A stretch of 64,000 nucleotides of DNA from Theristus sp. LFF4_11 (taxonomy: Eukaryota > Nematoda > Chromadorea > Monhysterida > Xyalidae), in assembly GCA_030248135.1 (NCBI GenBank), contig JASANC010004591.1, positions 1-64,000 on the forward strand, in the 5' to 3' direction. This document shows, in pieces, positions 10,382-23,700 of the stretch. The translations under genes and the position numbers were made by a program. The notes under the pieces are model-generated. The model was not told the origin of the DNA. It did no database searches and worked only from the letters and a program-made list of their open reading frames with translations. Numbering within the stretch: the first letter of the stretch is position 1; each line of letters opens with the position of its first letter.

Positions 10382-13300
10382 ATGGTGCAAACAAAAACCG
10401 AGGCGGACGCCCCGAACACGTCGGAGACGCAAACGACGTCGACGGAGGTGAAATCGGACAACGCTGCACTGACCAACGAACAGTGCGTGTGCGATTTGAT
10501 TTTTGTTTGTCTTGTGCAAAAAAACACCGAAAGAAAATTGGGCTCTTTTTGTGCTGGTCAAGTCAAATATGCACGGACCTGCAGTAAAAGGGCACGCACG
10601 GCAATCAGCGACCACGTTCCGAAGCAATAATAAACATTTTTCTGTATTGTAAATTTCCAAGTCATAACCATTCTGCATTTTTTTCAGGAAAGTTGAGAAA
10701 GCGGCCGTTCTTCTGGCGGCCGGCAGACGCGACTATGCGCTCGGCTCACCGGAGAGCGTCAAGTCGGCCATGGAGCTGCTCGGTGAAACGTGCGAGCTGA
10801 TGTATGTGCAATGGTGCACGTTTGACTTGGTGGTGCTGCGAAACTGAACTGCCATTCACAACTACACTCCGATCCAGTGATGCCGCAAGCGCGCGAAATT
10901 CAACCGTCAAGACTTGATATAGTTTGACCTTGAAAATCAATCACTACACCTGAACGCAGCTCTGAAACGCAGTTCACACGACTTGGCAGTCCGCTGCGCA
11001 CGCGTTTTTCCATATGATAGCAAAACGTTTTTTGTAACGTGAAGCTGCATTTGTAGCGGAATCGAACTGGAACGCATTTCATTTTGCTGTTTTCACGTCA
11101 CCAAAATGTAACATTGATCATTTTTGAACTTCACCCAACGCCAACCAACCAATCACCAACATGCACGATTCCAAAAAGTCCTCCAACCAATACGCCAACC
11201 AATCACCGACATGCACGATTCCAAACAGTCCTCCAACCAATCAGCTAGCTGCATTGTGTCCATTGGCAGGGTGTCCGTGCATGGCCCGCTCGCTGCCGAG
11301 TGTTTCGAGTCGCACTACTGGTACAGCAAGGCGTGCCTCGATTACAGCCGCTTCCAGCGGGGCATCTTCACGAACTCACTCAAAGGAGGTCGGTTGAAAG
11401 GCGGATGACTGAAGTCTGAATGAATATGATGCACTTTGAAATTTGGTAACCCCGTTCCAGACCTGTTTTTGGGTAATGTATGTAATGTTTTTTGTGGTAA
11501 ATCAATGAGTCGGTCGATTTTCAAGGACGTAGATGTGTTTTGGTTCCCTTTTCTGTGGCTTGAAAATTTGGCGACCCGACCCATTGGTTGATCCATTATT
11601 CCACAAGACCTGTAAGCATGCCAGGATAGGAACGTTTTCTGTGGCACAAAAAGTCTGAATAAATATTGACATGAAAATGACTTGTTTGTGAATGATGGAT
11701 TGATGAATAAAGAACACATTCAAAATGAATAGAAAGCCATGAAGAAAACAAAAAAACCTGTTTGTTGTTCAGTGCCTCTGGACGAGTCGAGCGACGATGA
11801 GCAGCCGGCTGAAGGCGATGAAGAGACAAACGGAGCGGCAGAAGAAACGGCCGGAGAAAAGAAGGACAAAAAGGGCAGTCTGGTTGTTGAGGGCGAACCG
11901 TTGACCGGTTAGTAGTTCGCCGTGCATGTTTCGTTGTTTTGTCTTGCTTGAGTGTCGGTTGTGTGCCCAAAAACAAGTTATTCCACTCCACTCAATGCGG
12001 TTAGTGTTCAGAAACGCGATTAACTTTGCAAGCCCGCAAAAACCCACTCAGAAAACTCAATAGTCAATTATCGTGCTTTAATTGGCATTCATGAATTAAT
12101 GCCAATTCATGAATTATATCCCGATTCAAATATGCCATTGTGTCGAATTGGGCTGTAAACTCGCGCGCGCTTGCATTCAGAAGAGCAACTCGACGAGGTG
12201 CACGATCAGGTGGAGCAGGCGTTCGAGGAGAACGCGCAGGCGCTCGAAGCCGGCCGCTTGCCGAAGGCGGACGTGAAGGCGACAGACGCAGGCGACGGCG
12301 AAGGCGACAAGTCGGTCGACTCGGCGCCGGAAGGTCTGGCTCTGGTTCCGCAAGGGTTTTGGCTGTTGTTAGTTTGAGAGGTTTTTCTGTCACAAGTTGT
12401 GTCAGTCTGTAAGTTCAGCTCCATAAGATCATGCGATCTACAGTCTGACTCAATAACAGTTCCAACTAATATCTTTTCTTTAAGACCTGCGACTCAATGC
12501 GGTTGTGGACGTAAAAGGAAACTAGTTTCAATCTGTATGTGGTAATTCAAATTCAGAATAGCCTAAGTGACCCGGCCTTGTTTATGGGACTCGGATCCCT
12601 TTGCCAATTTTGAATTACCGCGTCGTGCATGAGACTGCTTACTTATCTGTGCGCGCATTGAGACGCGGGACCAAAATAAAAGATATTAGCTGATTGGTTG
12701 ATGGCCACGTGATGTATGCGATTGGTTGATGGCCACGTGATGTATGCATTCTGTGCAAACGAAACGCCCGCCTCCACAGCAATTCATGCACAGAATGCCG
12801 GAATAAACCAATCAGCTAGTTGGATATGTTATTGTGTTAGACTGTAGAAATAGGATACGGTATCGATAGAATCACGGTTTCTTTTATGTTTTGTCTGTTC
12901 TGTTGTGGTATTCGGAACACGCTACCAGATAAGTTCATAATTGTACTTACGGACAGAGTAAGAAGAAGTTTGAAAAAAATCCTTCAGATCCAGAACAACC
13001 GAAAGCCGAAGGCGTCACGGACGTCGATGACAAGGCGGAAGAAAAAGAAAAGGGTGAAAAGACCGAGGAGGGAGCCGAGGATAAGGCCGAAGAGGTGCAA
13101 GAGGGTGACGAGGAAGAGGTGCGAAGACTTTAGTTTATTCCTAGTTCCTACGATCATAGATAAGAAATCAGTTTCATGCTTGACGCGGCAATTACAAACT
13201 GCTGAAATCACCCAGCCTAGTCCGTGAGATGCAACACGACACGACACGGTAAAATTCGACTATGTTGATTCTTCGTTTGCGTCAAACAATAATCAAAGTT

Positions 13301-16300
13301 TTATGCGTGAAAACGCGTTAAGTCACAGAACCCAAAAAGATGGTTCAAGAAATATGCGTCACGTTTTTTGAAATTTTTCTGATTTTAGGAACTTAGGTTT
13401 TCCCAAAAACTTTTAGGGTGAAGAGATGGAGGAAGGCGAGGGCGAGACGGCCAACGATGAGGAAGACATTGACGTCGATGATCTTGAGCTGGCCTTTGAT
13501 TGTGCCGATATCGCGCGCAAGATCGCCGAAAAGTTGGTTTCGTATTGAGCGATTGGAAATTTCGGAAACTCAGCAGTATAAAGAACGATTGGAATTTCAA
13601 TGTTTTTTCTCAATTTCTCAATTTAAAGGGGTTGTAAAAAACTTGATTTTCAGTGAAAAAAAGGTTTGGTAAAATTACGGAAATTTATATTGAACCGGAA
13701 AACTTTCCGGAATTTTTTCACGTGCCATCTCTACTGCAGCCAACTAGCGGCCGCCGACGCACCGGTCGAGCACGCGTATCGTCTGTGCGACGCGCTGCAG
13801 CTCGTCGGCGAGGTGAACATCGAGAATGGAGAGACGGCCAATTTGGAGACAGCCGTTTGCGACTTGATGCGTTGCGTGGAGCTGCAGCAGCGATGGCTGC
13901 CGCCGGCACGCACCAATGAGATCGCTGAGACGTCGGTGTTCACTTGTGCCTTGCCTGGTGGCTGATTTGTGGATGTTTGAAGGCCAATTCATGCGCGACG
14001 TAAAAGGCCTTTCATGAAGTAGTATTTTTAGTGACCTCGTAGTTATGTTTTAACACAGCTATGCGTCACTAAATACTGCTTCATGAATGCCGCTTAAATA
14101 TATCCGTCACGTCATGTCTGGAATGCTTTTTGAACGAGCACGTGTTCTGAAAGATCACGTGTCGTGCTGGATTGCTGTTTTTCTTTGCTCCATCAATGAG
14201 ACTTGAGTGCCGGATAAATTTTGTGCGCATGATTTGGCCTTAAGGTCCGTTCATGCCTGACGTATGCAGACGTACGTCCGAGAGGAACGGTGGCATGCAT
14301 ATTAACACGAGACCGGACGTGACGTGCCGTACGTGCATACGTCAGGTATAAACGGGCTTTTAGTAGACCAACAGTGCTATACCGTACATGAAACTATGAT
14401 GAAACGTCGCAGTTCCATTTTCTCACGTACACTCGGTGACTCGCCGATGTTTGCTCTTCAACGTCAGCCCATGTGAACTGTGCTAATGTCTCGTGTAATA
14501 AATAATTCATGCGGTCAGTGGCGTAGCACTGTTGGCCTACTAAACCCTATAAAACTGGATTACAAGTGAGTGAGTGCAGTGGACGTTGGGTTTGCAAGGC
14601 CGCAAATCGAGGGGAAGGAGGCGTTCATCAAGCCGGTCCGCGCTCCCTGTTTTTTGCCTTGCGTGACCGTGACCTAATTTCACATTGCGCAGCGTGTTTT
14701 CTGTTCAGCTTCATCCAACTGCAACGTGCCTATCGCCTGCAGAAGGAGTTCGCAAAGGCGGCTGCGATGGTGCGCTCGGCGATTGAATGGCTCCAGAAGA
14801 CCATCAGTCAGTAGTTGCCCTTGCGCCAGTGTCTTTTATTTTTTGTGAAGATGTTTTTGTTGTGCCGGTGTTTTTTGTTGCCCACCCTCCCCCCAATCGG
14901 TTCCAGAAACCAGAAGGTTCCAATCTCCGGTGGTTTGGTGTAGGGGTGAACGTATCCTGATGGTCTGTTGGACCAATGGCCTCACCACAAGACAGGGACA
15001 ACCTCTGAGCCCGCCCAATCCCGGGGCGGGGCACCAGTGATCTCGACATCTTGTTGTTGTTGAACTGGGCATTCTTCGGACCTAAAAAAGTTTCCGTTGA
15101 ACGAATTCGGAGCGACCACTTTTGCATGCCTTAAAAGTTTTTTTATAGAAACTTGGCATTTTACTGTTTTGAATGCAGCGCACAGGTGTCTCATTTCGAA
15201 AAATCCATTAAACTCAACTTGAATTCTGTTTACGAACCGAACCAAAAAACTCGCGCAGAGCACTTCGAGGAGTTGGCCGGCAAGACGGACGACGTCGACG
15301 AGAAGGCAAAACACGAGAAGGAGGCGACCCGTCTGAAGGAGCTGCTGCCGGAGATGCACGCCAGCATCGACGACTGCGAGGAGAGTGCCAAGCAGCACGA
15401 GCTGCTCGTGGAGGCCAACCAGAACGCTGAGCAGCAGACGACCACCGTGACGGCCGATGAGCCGGTTTGCGTTTTTTCGTTTGATTTTGAAGGTTTTTGT
15501 TTGGTATTTTTGTGTTTAGTTTTGTTTAGTGGTTCATAGAAATCGTGATAGTTTGATTTGGTTGTGGTGCGACAATTGGCGCTCGTTTGTTTTTCTAAAA
15601 TGCCGTTTTGTCGCGATTTCACCAGCGAAGAGCCGACTGTGACAAATTTTTGAGCATGAATAGTTCGAGTCGAGAGAAAAAATTAAATCAGGAAAAAGAC
15701 ACGTTTGCAACGCAAACTGCATGAATGTGATCATGTGTCGTGTCACTGAGGTTCATTTGGACTTGCTTGGACAGTGCCATTGTGGCGTTGATCGACGCGT
15801 TCTACTGTTGTCCGTGCCTTGAAGTTGTAATTCGTTAATCGTGATTCGTTTTTTTCTCTGCATTTAGGGCGCATCCACTTCGAAACTGGCGGACGCACAT
15901 GATATTTCATCGATGGTCCGCAAGACGGTCAAGGTAAAAGCAGTTCGAATTTGCAATTTCTTTCTCATCGTCTGTCTTGGCTTCAGTTTTTTCAAGCCTC
16001 GTCCCTCTCCCGTGGTAATTGTGGTAATCCTTTTCGCAGCTTGTCTGCTGTATTGCGCTTTCTTGAGTGAAATTGCGGGTGTTCCTTTTCTTAACCAATA
16101 AATCGGAACGATTCCGAATGCCCTCAGTACAGTACAGTACAGATAGAAAAACCAGTGAATGGAAATTTTTTATTCTGAAAAAAACAGATAGAAACGGTTT
16201 TTTCTCTCGGTTCAGCGCAAAGACGCTGACGAGCCAGAAGGCGACGCGGCAGAAGAGGACAAAGCGAGCGAAATCAAGCGCATGAAAACGGCCGTTGCTG

Positions 16301-16599
16301 CGGAGGCGGAGTCGACGATCGGCACTGACGCACAGCAGAACGGACATTCGATTGAAGAGCAGACGGCAGTGAGTGGTTGTTTTTATATGAATTCTGTAAA
16401 TGTTCGATTCTGCGACGCTGATTGGCTGCATTAGATTTGAACCAAGCCAAGCCAACCAATTAATTATATTCTGAGACTGTCGGGTACAAACGCCAATTTT
16501 TGACGATTGATATTTTCGCGTATTTGTATGGGGCCCGAAAACTTGCTATGCGTGATAAACGATTGTTTTGAAGAACTGTTCTTTAATTTCCAGGCCTGA
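10382..16599 (+). CDS. NASP: NASP-type histone H3-H4 chaperone (SHNi-TPR protein)
   Basis: Thirteen exons: 10382-10482, 10688-10801, 11270-11388, 11773-11907, 12181-12333, 12988-13118, 13417-13532, 13740-13931, 14709-14806, 15259-15464, 15868-15933, 16216-16368, 16594-16599 (Ala then stop); 529 residues. All phases agree. Order of parts: a first TPR-like unit (residues 35-110) with GPLAAECFESHYWYSKACL, a long acidic insert (112-285) rich in Glu/Asp as in NASP, then the SHNi-TPR core (LELAFDCADIARKIAE, HAYRLCDALQLVGEVNIENG, QLQRAYRLQKEFAKAAAMV; 280-386), a charged helical stretch with ATRLKELLPEMHASIDDCEE, and a basic nuclear signal near EIKRMKTA (about residue 497). NASP stores and delivers H3-H4 in the nucleus. 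The exon 10 acceptor (CGCGCAG) is weak, but the joined sequence fits the family. Reading through the last donor would give a 20-residue alternative tail. Confidence 0.96.
12488..12668. mobile_element. Palindromic MITE family F, copy 1 (NASP intron 5)
   Basis: The outer ends GACTCAATGCG and CGCATTGAGAC are inverted. An inner inverted pair is built on AATTCAAA...GTGACCC and GGACTCGGATCCCTTTGCC. Other copies lie at 18704-18848, 39306-39491, 49366-49545 and 50336-50478. Confidence 0.8.
12690..12826. mobile_element. Hairpin MITE family L, copy 1
   Basis: Begins AGCTGATTGGTTGATGGCCA and ends ACCAATCAGCTAG. ATTGGTTGATGGCCACGTGA is tandemly doubled, and GCATTCTGTGCA pairs with TGCACAGAATGC. Related copies are at 34431-34562 and 51064-51215. 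Confidence 0.7.
13984..14097. mobile_element. Hairpin MITE family G, copy 1 (NASP intron 8)
   Basis: TTCATGAAGTAGTATTT...AGTGAC pairs with GTCACTAAATACTGCTTCAT, and the right edge reads GCCGCTTAA. The copy at 19624-19732 is bounded by TTAA on both sides, so a TTAA target (piggyBac-like) is possible. Confidence 0.75.
14243..14362. mobile_element. Palindromic MITE with CGTACGT core (NASP intron 8)
   Basis: AAGGTCCGTTCATGCCTGAC at the left pairs with GTCAGGTATAAACGGGCTTT at the right, and the GACGTATGC/GCATACGTC arms are also inverted. Only one copy was seen in this window. Confidence 0.7.
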
Positions 16600-17734
16600 T
16601 TCTTCTATCATTCTATCATCTATCCACCAAGCGGCGGCGATATAACGCGAGAAATTTGACCAATGATTATGATTTCCTTTTGATTCCACTTGTCTTTTTT
16701 GCATTGTTTTTTAAAGTACACATTTGTTTGATTCACGTTGAATCTGATTGATTTGTGTTTTGTTTCGTCCGTTTTTTAGAAGAATATGGTAATTTGTTTT
16801 GGTTCGTATTTTGTCACATGCACCCCGAATTTTTTGAGTGATTTGTTGTTGTTGTTTTTTGTCAAATCTGCATTTAAATATGATAACATTTTAAATCTGC
16901 ATCTGCGTTTTTTTTCTGCAAACGGTACGAAACTGGTTGAAAATTTTGAAAAATACCGGTCACTGTGAAACTTTCTTTAAGCATTCTGTTTTTTAATTAT
17001 TCAGTTACCGCACCTTTTGAGTTGAGTTTTTTGTCTCCGGGTGTCTTCTTTTGTAATTGTAATTGGTTGTTTTTTTTGATCTCGGTTTTCATCGACACTT
17101 TTTGTCTACCGGTTCTAATGTTGCCTGCCACCAAATGAGTGATTCTTGTTTTTTGGTGAATCTTAACAAATGGGTGAAAATTTGTATTTTGTTTCAAACT
17201 GTTTTCGACCGAAACTCAGCATGCTCTTTGAAAAACTAAAAAAAAAACGGTTTGTATTGAAGTGTTGTTTCGCTTTGATTGTGTTTTGAAATACATTTCG
17301 GGTTTGAATGAACAGTTGCGTATGTTTCAGTTGCTTTCCGTTGATTGATTGCGTGAATAAAACGTGTTTCCCGTTTGAATTGGACTGAGAAAGACAATGA
17401 TTTGCTGAGAAAAAGAGAAACGCGATTTCGCGCTCTGAACTGAGCTGCCAACGTGACAGCATTGTTTCGCCGACATTGTCAGTATTATTTAATGGCGCTT
17501 GATTTGCAGAAAAGCAAAACCGTAAGACAAAATTGAGCACTTCAATGTGTGTTTCACACAGTTGCAAACAAACGCACTGGCTAACACGTTTTGCCAGTGT
17601 GTTTGTTTGTGACTGATCGATGGCGCAGGCTTGCGACTTCCGATTCACAGCAACACAGAACAACAACACAAGAGACTGTTTCGTTTTTCAGAAGCCCACT
17701 TTTTTTCGACCACGAAAGCCCACAAAAACGGATT
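16600..17734 (+). other. NASP-NUP93 intergenic region
   Basis: Contains the NASP 3' end and the NUP93 promoter. It is T-rich with no credible coding exon. A hairpin at 17562-17615 (AACAAACGCACTGGC and GCCAGTGTGTTTGTTTG) lies about 120 bases upstream of the NUP93 ATG and belongs to a family seen several times in this window. Confidence 0.5.
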
Positions 17735-20700
17735 ATGGCTGGCCAGCTTGATTTCACCGATTTGATGAGTCGCGCGAATCGGTTGGGCGAAAGTATAGCG
17801 GGAACGGCGACGACGACACCGGGCATTTCCGACGTGCCCGCCGCGACCGAATCCTCGTTGCGGGGTCGCTTCGACACGGGTAACCTCAGCGGCATTAGTT
17901 TTACGACGCCGATACCGTTGGCCCGTTCGGTCTTGAGACCGGAGAATGTTGACAGTGGCGCGGAGGGATCGTTCCTTGGGCGGTTCGTCGGTTTTTGTTT
18001 GGTTTTGGTTTTGTTTTATTTTTCCGGGGAGTTTTCTTGTGTGAAGTTTGCTTTTCGTGTCAGTTGTATCTCGTACATTGTATGTAGCAAAGCAATGTTG
18101 GTGTACAACAGCACGTGCGGTACTTGGATCTTCCAGGAATTCTTTCGTGCGATCTGATATCTGAACAGCCGTAGGCAATTTTTAAGTTTCTTAAAAACTA
18201 TTCTCTTTTAAGCTAACTTTCATTTATAGACCATCTGTTGTCACTTTTTGCAGGAGTTCACTGTTCAAGACAACCACGTCGTCTGTTGGTGGCGCAACTC
18301 AACTGCTTGGTGTGTGATTGGTTTTCTTGTGATTTGTTCTGTTTTTTTGACAAAAGCTATTCTCATGCAAGCGCAACAGAACGCCTCACTTAAGGTGAAT
18401 TATGATTTCTTGCCACTCCGATCCACTGTTATTTCTTTCTTATTTTGTCGTGAGCCCTATAGTCTGCCCAAAAAAATGACAGCTTCAAACAAAGCTGCTG
18501 TATTGCCCAATCGCAATGTCTCCATCCCTCTGAAGGCACCGACCGGGACACACCGTCCAAACGGCGTCAGCTGCCTCCAGACGTCGCACAGGCACCGGCT
18601 GGCAGCAGTGCCGATTTCGACAGCTGGCTCCAACAGCAGCAACAAGCGACTGTACTATCGTTGATCAATGAAACTGTGAACATGGTATTATCAGTTTTTT
18701 GGGTTCTGCGACGGAATGCGTTTGTAGACGTTGAAAGGAGGCCAGTTTCAATCCTTATGTGGCAATTCAAAGCAGCCTAATTGCGCCCTATTTAAAGGAC
18801 TCGGATCACTTTACCAATTTTGAGTTTGCGCGCCTGCAGTGCGTCTTGTTTCACTGGCACACACTCACAGTCACATTCACAAACGCACTGGCATAGAAAC
18901 TGTGCGCGTGTGTCTGCTAGTGCGTTTGTGTGTGTGTTTGGCTGTGCAACGTCTGGCGTCAGATGCGTGCCCTTGATTACCACAGCAACTGACTGAGTGG
19001 CTACAAGTTTTGAATTCGTATGCTCTGATTGGTTGGAAGATGAGCAGCCAATCAGCACGCTCCACCAATTTCATTCGTTCCTACCTTCAGAACACGGACT
19101 ATGCGACGAAATACCACTGGCAGAATCTCCAAAGCGAATGGAAGGCGTATCGCTTACGTTTGCTGAACAATGCAGCGATCGGCACGAAATCGGTGGAAAG
19201 GTCCACTGTGAATGAGCCGGTCGGTTTGAGATGAAAAATTTAGGGAAACCAACTAACCCGATGAGTCATGATTCTCAGAATTTGAATCGGATTTACGAAT
19301 AAAAAAATGCATACCGGCACGCTTCTTGCCTTTTTTCCTTTTCAGCTCGGTCGCGTGAAACAGTTTGGCCCGAGCGTGAGTTCGTTAGGCAACGTTGAAT
19401 TGGCACTGGCGCAGCAGGTACGAATTGGTGAAATCGAGCGAATGAGAACGGTACTACGAGCATTGAATTTCAATGTGAACTGTGAAATCATGTTGTTATG
19501 AAAGCTGAACCGAATTCAGATACAGAAATTCAGTAAGGTTCGCTCTTTTCCACCCTGACCCCCGGTTCCACACGTGAAGGTAGTAGTTTCTGCGGGTATC
19601 TTATTACTTTCATGGGTGCATACAATTAAGCGGCATTCATGAAGCAGTATTTCGTGACGCGTAGGCGTAGGTGTGTTAAAACATAGCTACGCAGTCATTA
19701 AAAACTGGTTCATGAATGCCCCTTTAATTAGGCGTTTGAGCGTTTCATTCATTAAAATTCAGGTTACGAAATACACGGACGGCGTGATTCACGGCGGCAT
19801 CGCCACCGACCTGTGCGCGTTAATTCAGCAGGCGTTGCAGAGCGCCGCGCCAGGCGACGCGGTTGGTTTTTTTCATAATTCTGGTTTCTGGATCGGCTGT
19901 ATTCTAATGGAAACACGCTGATTGGTCGGATCAGCGTCATGCAGCCAATCAACGTTTTTAAATGGTAACTGTTTCCACCGGTTCCAGAAAGGTCGGAAAG
20001 TTTGGTTCGGGTGGGGGCGGGCGTGGGGATTAGCGGCTGTCACCAGTGCCGTTTGCCACAGAACTTGCACAGTATCAGCTTTAGATAGAGTTGTTGTTAG
20101 CAAAACGTATTATTTTATCAATTATCATAGCAAAAGTCATTTCAAAAAAGTATTTCATAAAAAATCAACAGAATTCACGAACACTCTGGTCGCAAGTTCG
20201 CTTCATGCTCGGCTGCAGTCGCGCGCAGAACCAGCAGAGTCGCCCGTCTACTGATCTCCTTGCGCACCGTTTGTCATCTCAGTTCCGCCTAAAAGTGGCC
20301 GATAACGCACTTGCATTCCTTGAACAACAGTTCGTGACTTTCGTTGTGTGTGTTTTTTTTGCTGTCGTGTTTGCTGCTGAAGTAATATGGGATGCACTGA
20401 CTGAGCTTAAGATACGACTAATCAATGTGATGGGAATAACTCTTGGAGATTTCAGTTCTTGAAACAATTGAATGTCAAAATACTTAGATAGGTCAACCAA
20501 CGGTATGCGCTTTTTTCCGTTTCAACACGATCTTCTTGTCTTTATTACTGGGGGAACTAAAACGAATTTGAAGATAAATCAAAACTAATTTTCCGTGACG
20601 ATTCGCGCTGCTGAATGTGTGATCGTTTTGAGACCCATCACAGGGGATACCGTAATTTTATATCGCAGCAATCTAACATTCGAGATTCGAAATGACTTTT

Positions 20701-23700
20701 TTCAAATTTTGCAACTCTTGCGACCGCAGATTCAAAGAGCACATGGAAACCGTAGTGCACGGCAATTTGGATTTGGCGAAACGAGGCGGAGCGCCGGGCA
20801 CTTTGGCTTTGGTTAGGGCGTTCCTGAACGTAATGCGGCACACCGATCCAATGGTTCGCTTGTTTTGCATTTTGTTTTGCTTGTTTCGTTGCCTTTTTTA
20901 ATGTGAGGTCGTTCGTTGGTGGACTTGAGGCGAGAAACATGTGGACACTGCGGACGTCAAAATGCGGTTTGTCTTGATTGCTCTCAAAATTTTTAGATTG
21001 GAAACTAAAATTCAGACACTCCGTACCTTGCGTGTCAGTCAGTCAGTTTTATTCTGCAGTGCACGGCATAATACCAGAGAAGTGCACGTGTGCATGCGTG
21101 TGCACACGAGCTAGTGCATTGTGCCACTGATTGACTGCATACGACTGAAACCCAATGTTGAAAAAGGGCGCGGTTTCCAGACTTTCTCATTCGATGCAAA
21201 AAACGCGTTTTTTCCACGCAGAAACTCGGTTCGAGCGAGTTGATTTGGCCGACTTTGTATCATTGTATTCGATGCGGTGATCTGGCGGGCGCCATTGAAG
21301 CCGTGAAAGATTCGAATGTCAGTCTGGCAGACGTGTTGGCGGCGATGAAAATACTCAGTGGAAGACCGAACGAACGGTAACGTCTCACTGTTTGGATCGC
21401 GTACTTCAACCTCACTCGTGATTTTTGTTCGTTTTTGTGTGTGACCCAGTGAATGCACCGATAGAAACAACTTTAAAACAGCTTCCAACTTTAAAAAATT
21501 GGTTTTCTGTTGTTACCTTTGATTTGGAAATTAGCTAATGTGTGCCGGTAGGTCAGTTCGTACTTTGTCTATTCTCAGTCAGTATTACTCTGCGCAGCGT
21601 GTGTTTGCGTGTTAGGTCATGAACGTTTCGATGTCTAGTTTAGTTCTCTCAAGTTCTTGTAATTTTTTGCTGCGATCAAAAGTCGAGAACACTCATTGTT
21701 ATAATCCATTATTTTTTGTATTTGATTGTCGTTTGGTCTGGTCAAGCAAGCGATCAAATTTGAACTGTGGAACGTCCGGCATTTGTTTTTTTTTGTTGAG
21801 AGCAAACTTTTCGCAGCAGCAAAGCAAGTCTATTTCCTGAGAACGTTTCGTTTCTGTTGTTTTTAGCCTGCCATCCGACCTTGAAACGAAGCTACGGCTC
21901 GACTTCTCGCACAACGTGCGAGCGTCTGGCAACGCGTATAAAATGTGCGTGAGAAATTTTGGAAATTTTCTTTGCGGTTATTGGTGATTTTTATCAAGAA
22001 GGAGAATGCCATTTGTTCTGCAGAGCCGTCTATTGCGCTCTAGCGGACTGCGATCGATTACTGGAGCACGGCGCCGTCGGGGGCACCTTTGAGGATTGGC
22101 TGTGGATGCGACTGAAACAGGTCAGTCAGGCGTTTTTTGCGTTTCTTCTGTGCTGAATCGAAACCGCGCGGATACTGCGGAATACCTGCTTCTCTTTCGT
22201 GCCGGATATTTGGACTTTTTTGAGACGCTTTCTCTGTTCTCGTTACAACTTGTAAACGGTATTTCCCACGCAGGCGAAACACGGCGAAACGCACGCGCAA
22301 GACGCTGCAGCGGGCGACACATTCGATCTAGCAGCGTTGCAGACGCAAATCGTCACTGAATTCGGTTCGTTTTTTTGAAATTTTTTCTCCTGCAATTGAA
22401 TTAGGGACTAGGGTAAACATTTTGTGTTTGATCTGAAGAAAATTCTCCGTTTGTTCTAGTTGGGCACGCTACGCGCAGAGCTTAACAAAGTGACACATGC
22501 CTACGTTACACCAGTCTATTTGGAGCGTTGAAAATTTTTTAATTAAAAATTAAATAAAAAATGTAAATTTTTACAAAATCCAACCACCTCACTCAGGCGA
22601 ACAACATTTTCGCGGCTCACCGAAACTCTACTGGGACGCGCTCTGGTTGACCGGCCAATTTGAGCTGGCCATCGAGTATCTGTGGCGAGTGCAGCCGACC
22701 AATCAGTGTCACGCGGTGCATGTCGCCATGTGCACGCATCTGCACCAGTTGCTGCTGTTGCCGCGGGACTGCGCCGCGAAAATGCGTTGGTTTTTTTCAA
22801 AAGTATATTTGTTTTTGATCCGTTGGTTCACACAACGTTTTGTGTTCGGTTGCTTGGAGGCGGTGACTGTTGTGCACTCGTGGCGAGTGTTCACGGGAAC
22901 GCTCTCAAACCCAGCCGCCATCAGAGATTCATACCTTCGGCTCTCCTTGGCAACTGACTTCGGGAAGCAGGCACGAAATTCGAATAAATTTCACGACTGA
23001 TTTTCATAATAAAAGGAAGTAGGAACACTGTAAAGTTGTTTTTTGTGATTTCCAGTGTCGCAGGACGCCGATGACATGGAGCATGTGTGGCGATTGAACT
23101 TATCGCGGCTCGTGCTGTTGTACGCCTCGAAGTTCGACCAAACCGACACTCGCGAAGCCCTGGATTATCTGTATTTTCTCAGGTTTGTCCGTTACTTTGC
23201 CTGTCTACAATTTCGGATCGATCGCTGATTGGCTGTGTTTTGTCTGGCATGCGATGATTGGTCGTCGGAACTGCATGATGCAGCCAATTGGATCATTTTG
23301 CGTCTGTTTTTTTTTCATCCTTTGTCCGTTTTCTTGCTCAGCGGTTTCTTCCAGAGCCGCTTTCAAACAGTGTCGGATCTTGGATGGTCTTTTGTTATCC
23401 AACAAGCTGATTGGCTTCACGAGTCTGCTTTGACCAATTATGTTGTGATCAAAGGTGAATAGCGATGAATAAACTGAACGGTACCTGTAAAACTCAAATT
23501 CAGAACTTAAACATAAAAATGATTTTTTTTGTTTCAGAACAATGAGCGTCTCATCCGGCGACAGCGTTTTTGCACTGGCCGTCGGCAAATTGGTTCGCTC
23601 GACACGTGAGGTCCGCTAAAAATGCACCTGTGCATTCATGAACGCAGCCGTGTGACTGAATTTGAATGCGAGCGTTTCTGATTATATGTAGAAACTACTT

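Noticed and set aside
14830..15080. A possible second SINE family in NASP intron 9
   Set aside because: There is GC-rich, low-copy sequence with an AACAACAAC-type end on the minus strand, but no second copy or Pol III boxes could be confirmed here.
22500..22600. Bacterial-style operon or horizontal transfer signals
   Set aside because: All recognised genes are intron-containing metazoan families with uniform splice patterns; nothing suggests transferred bacterial genes.
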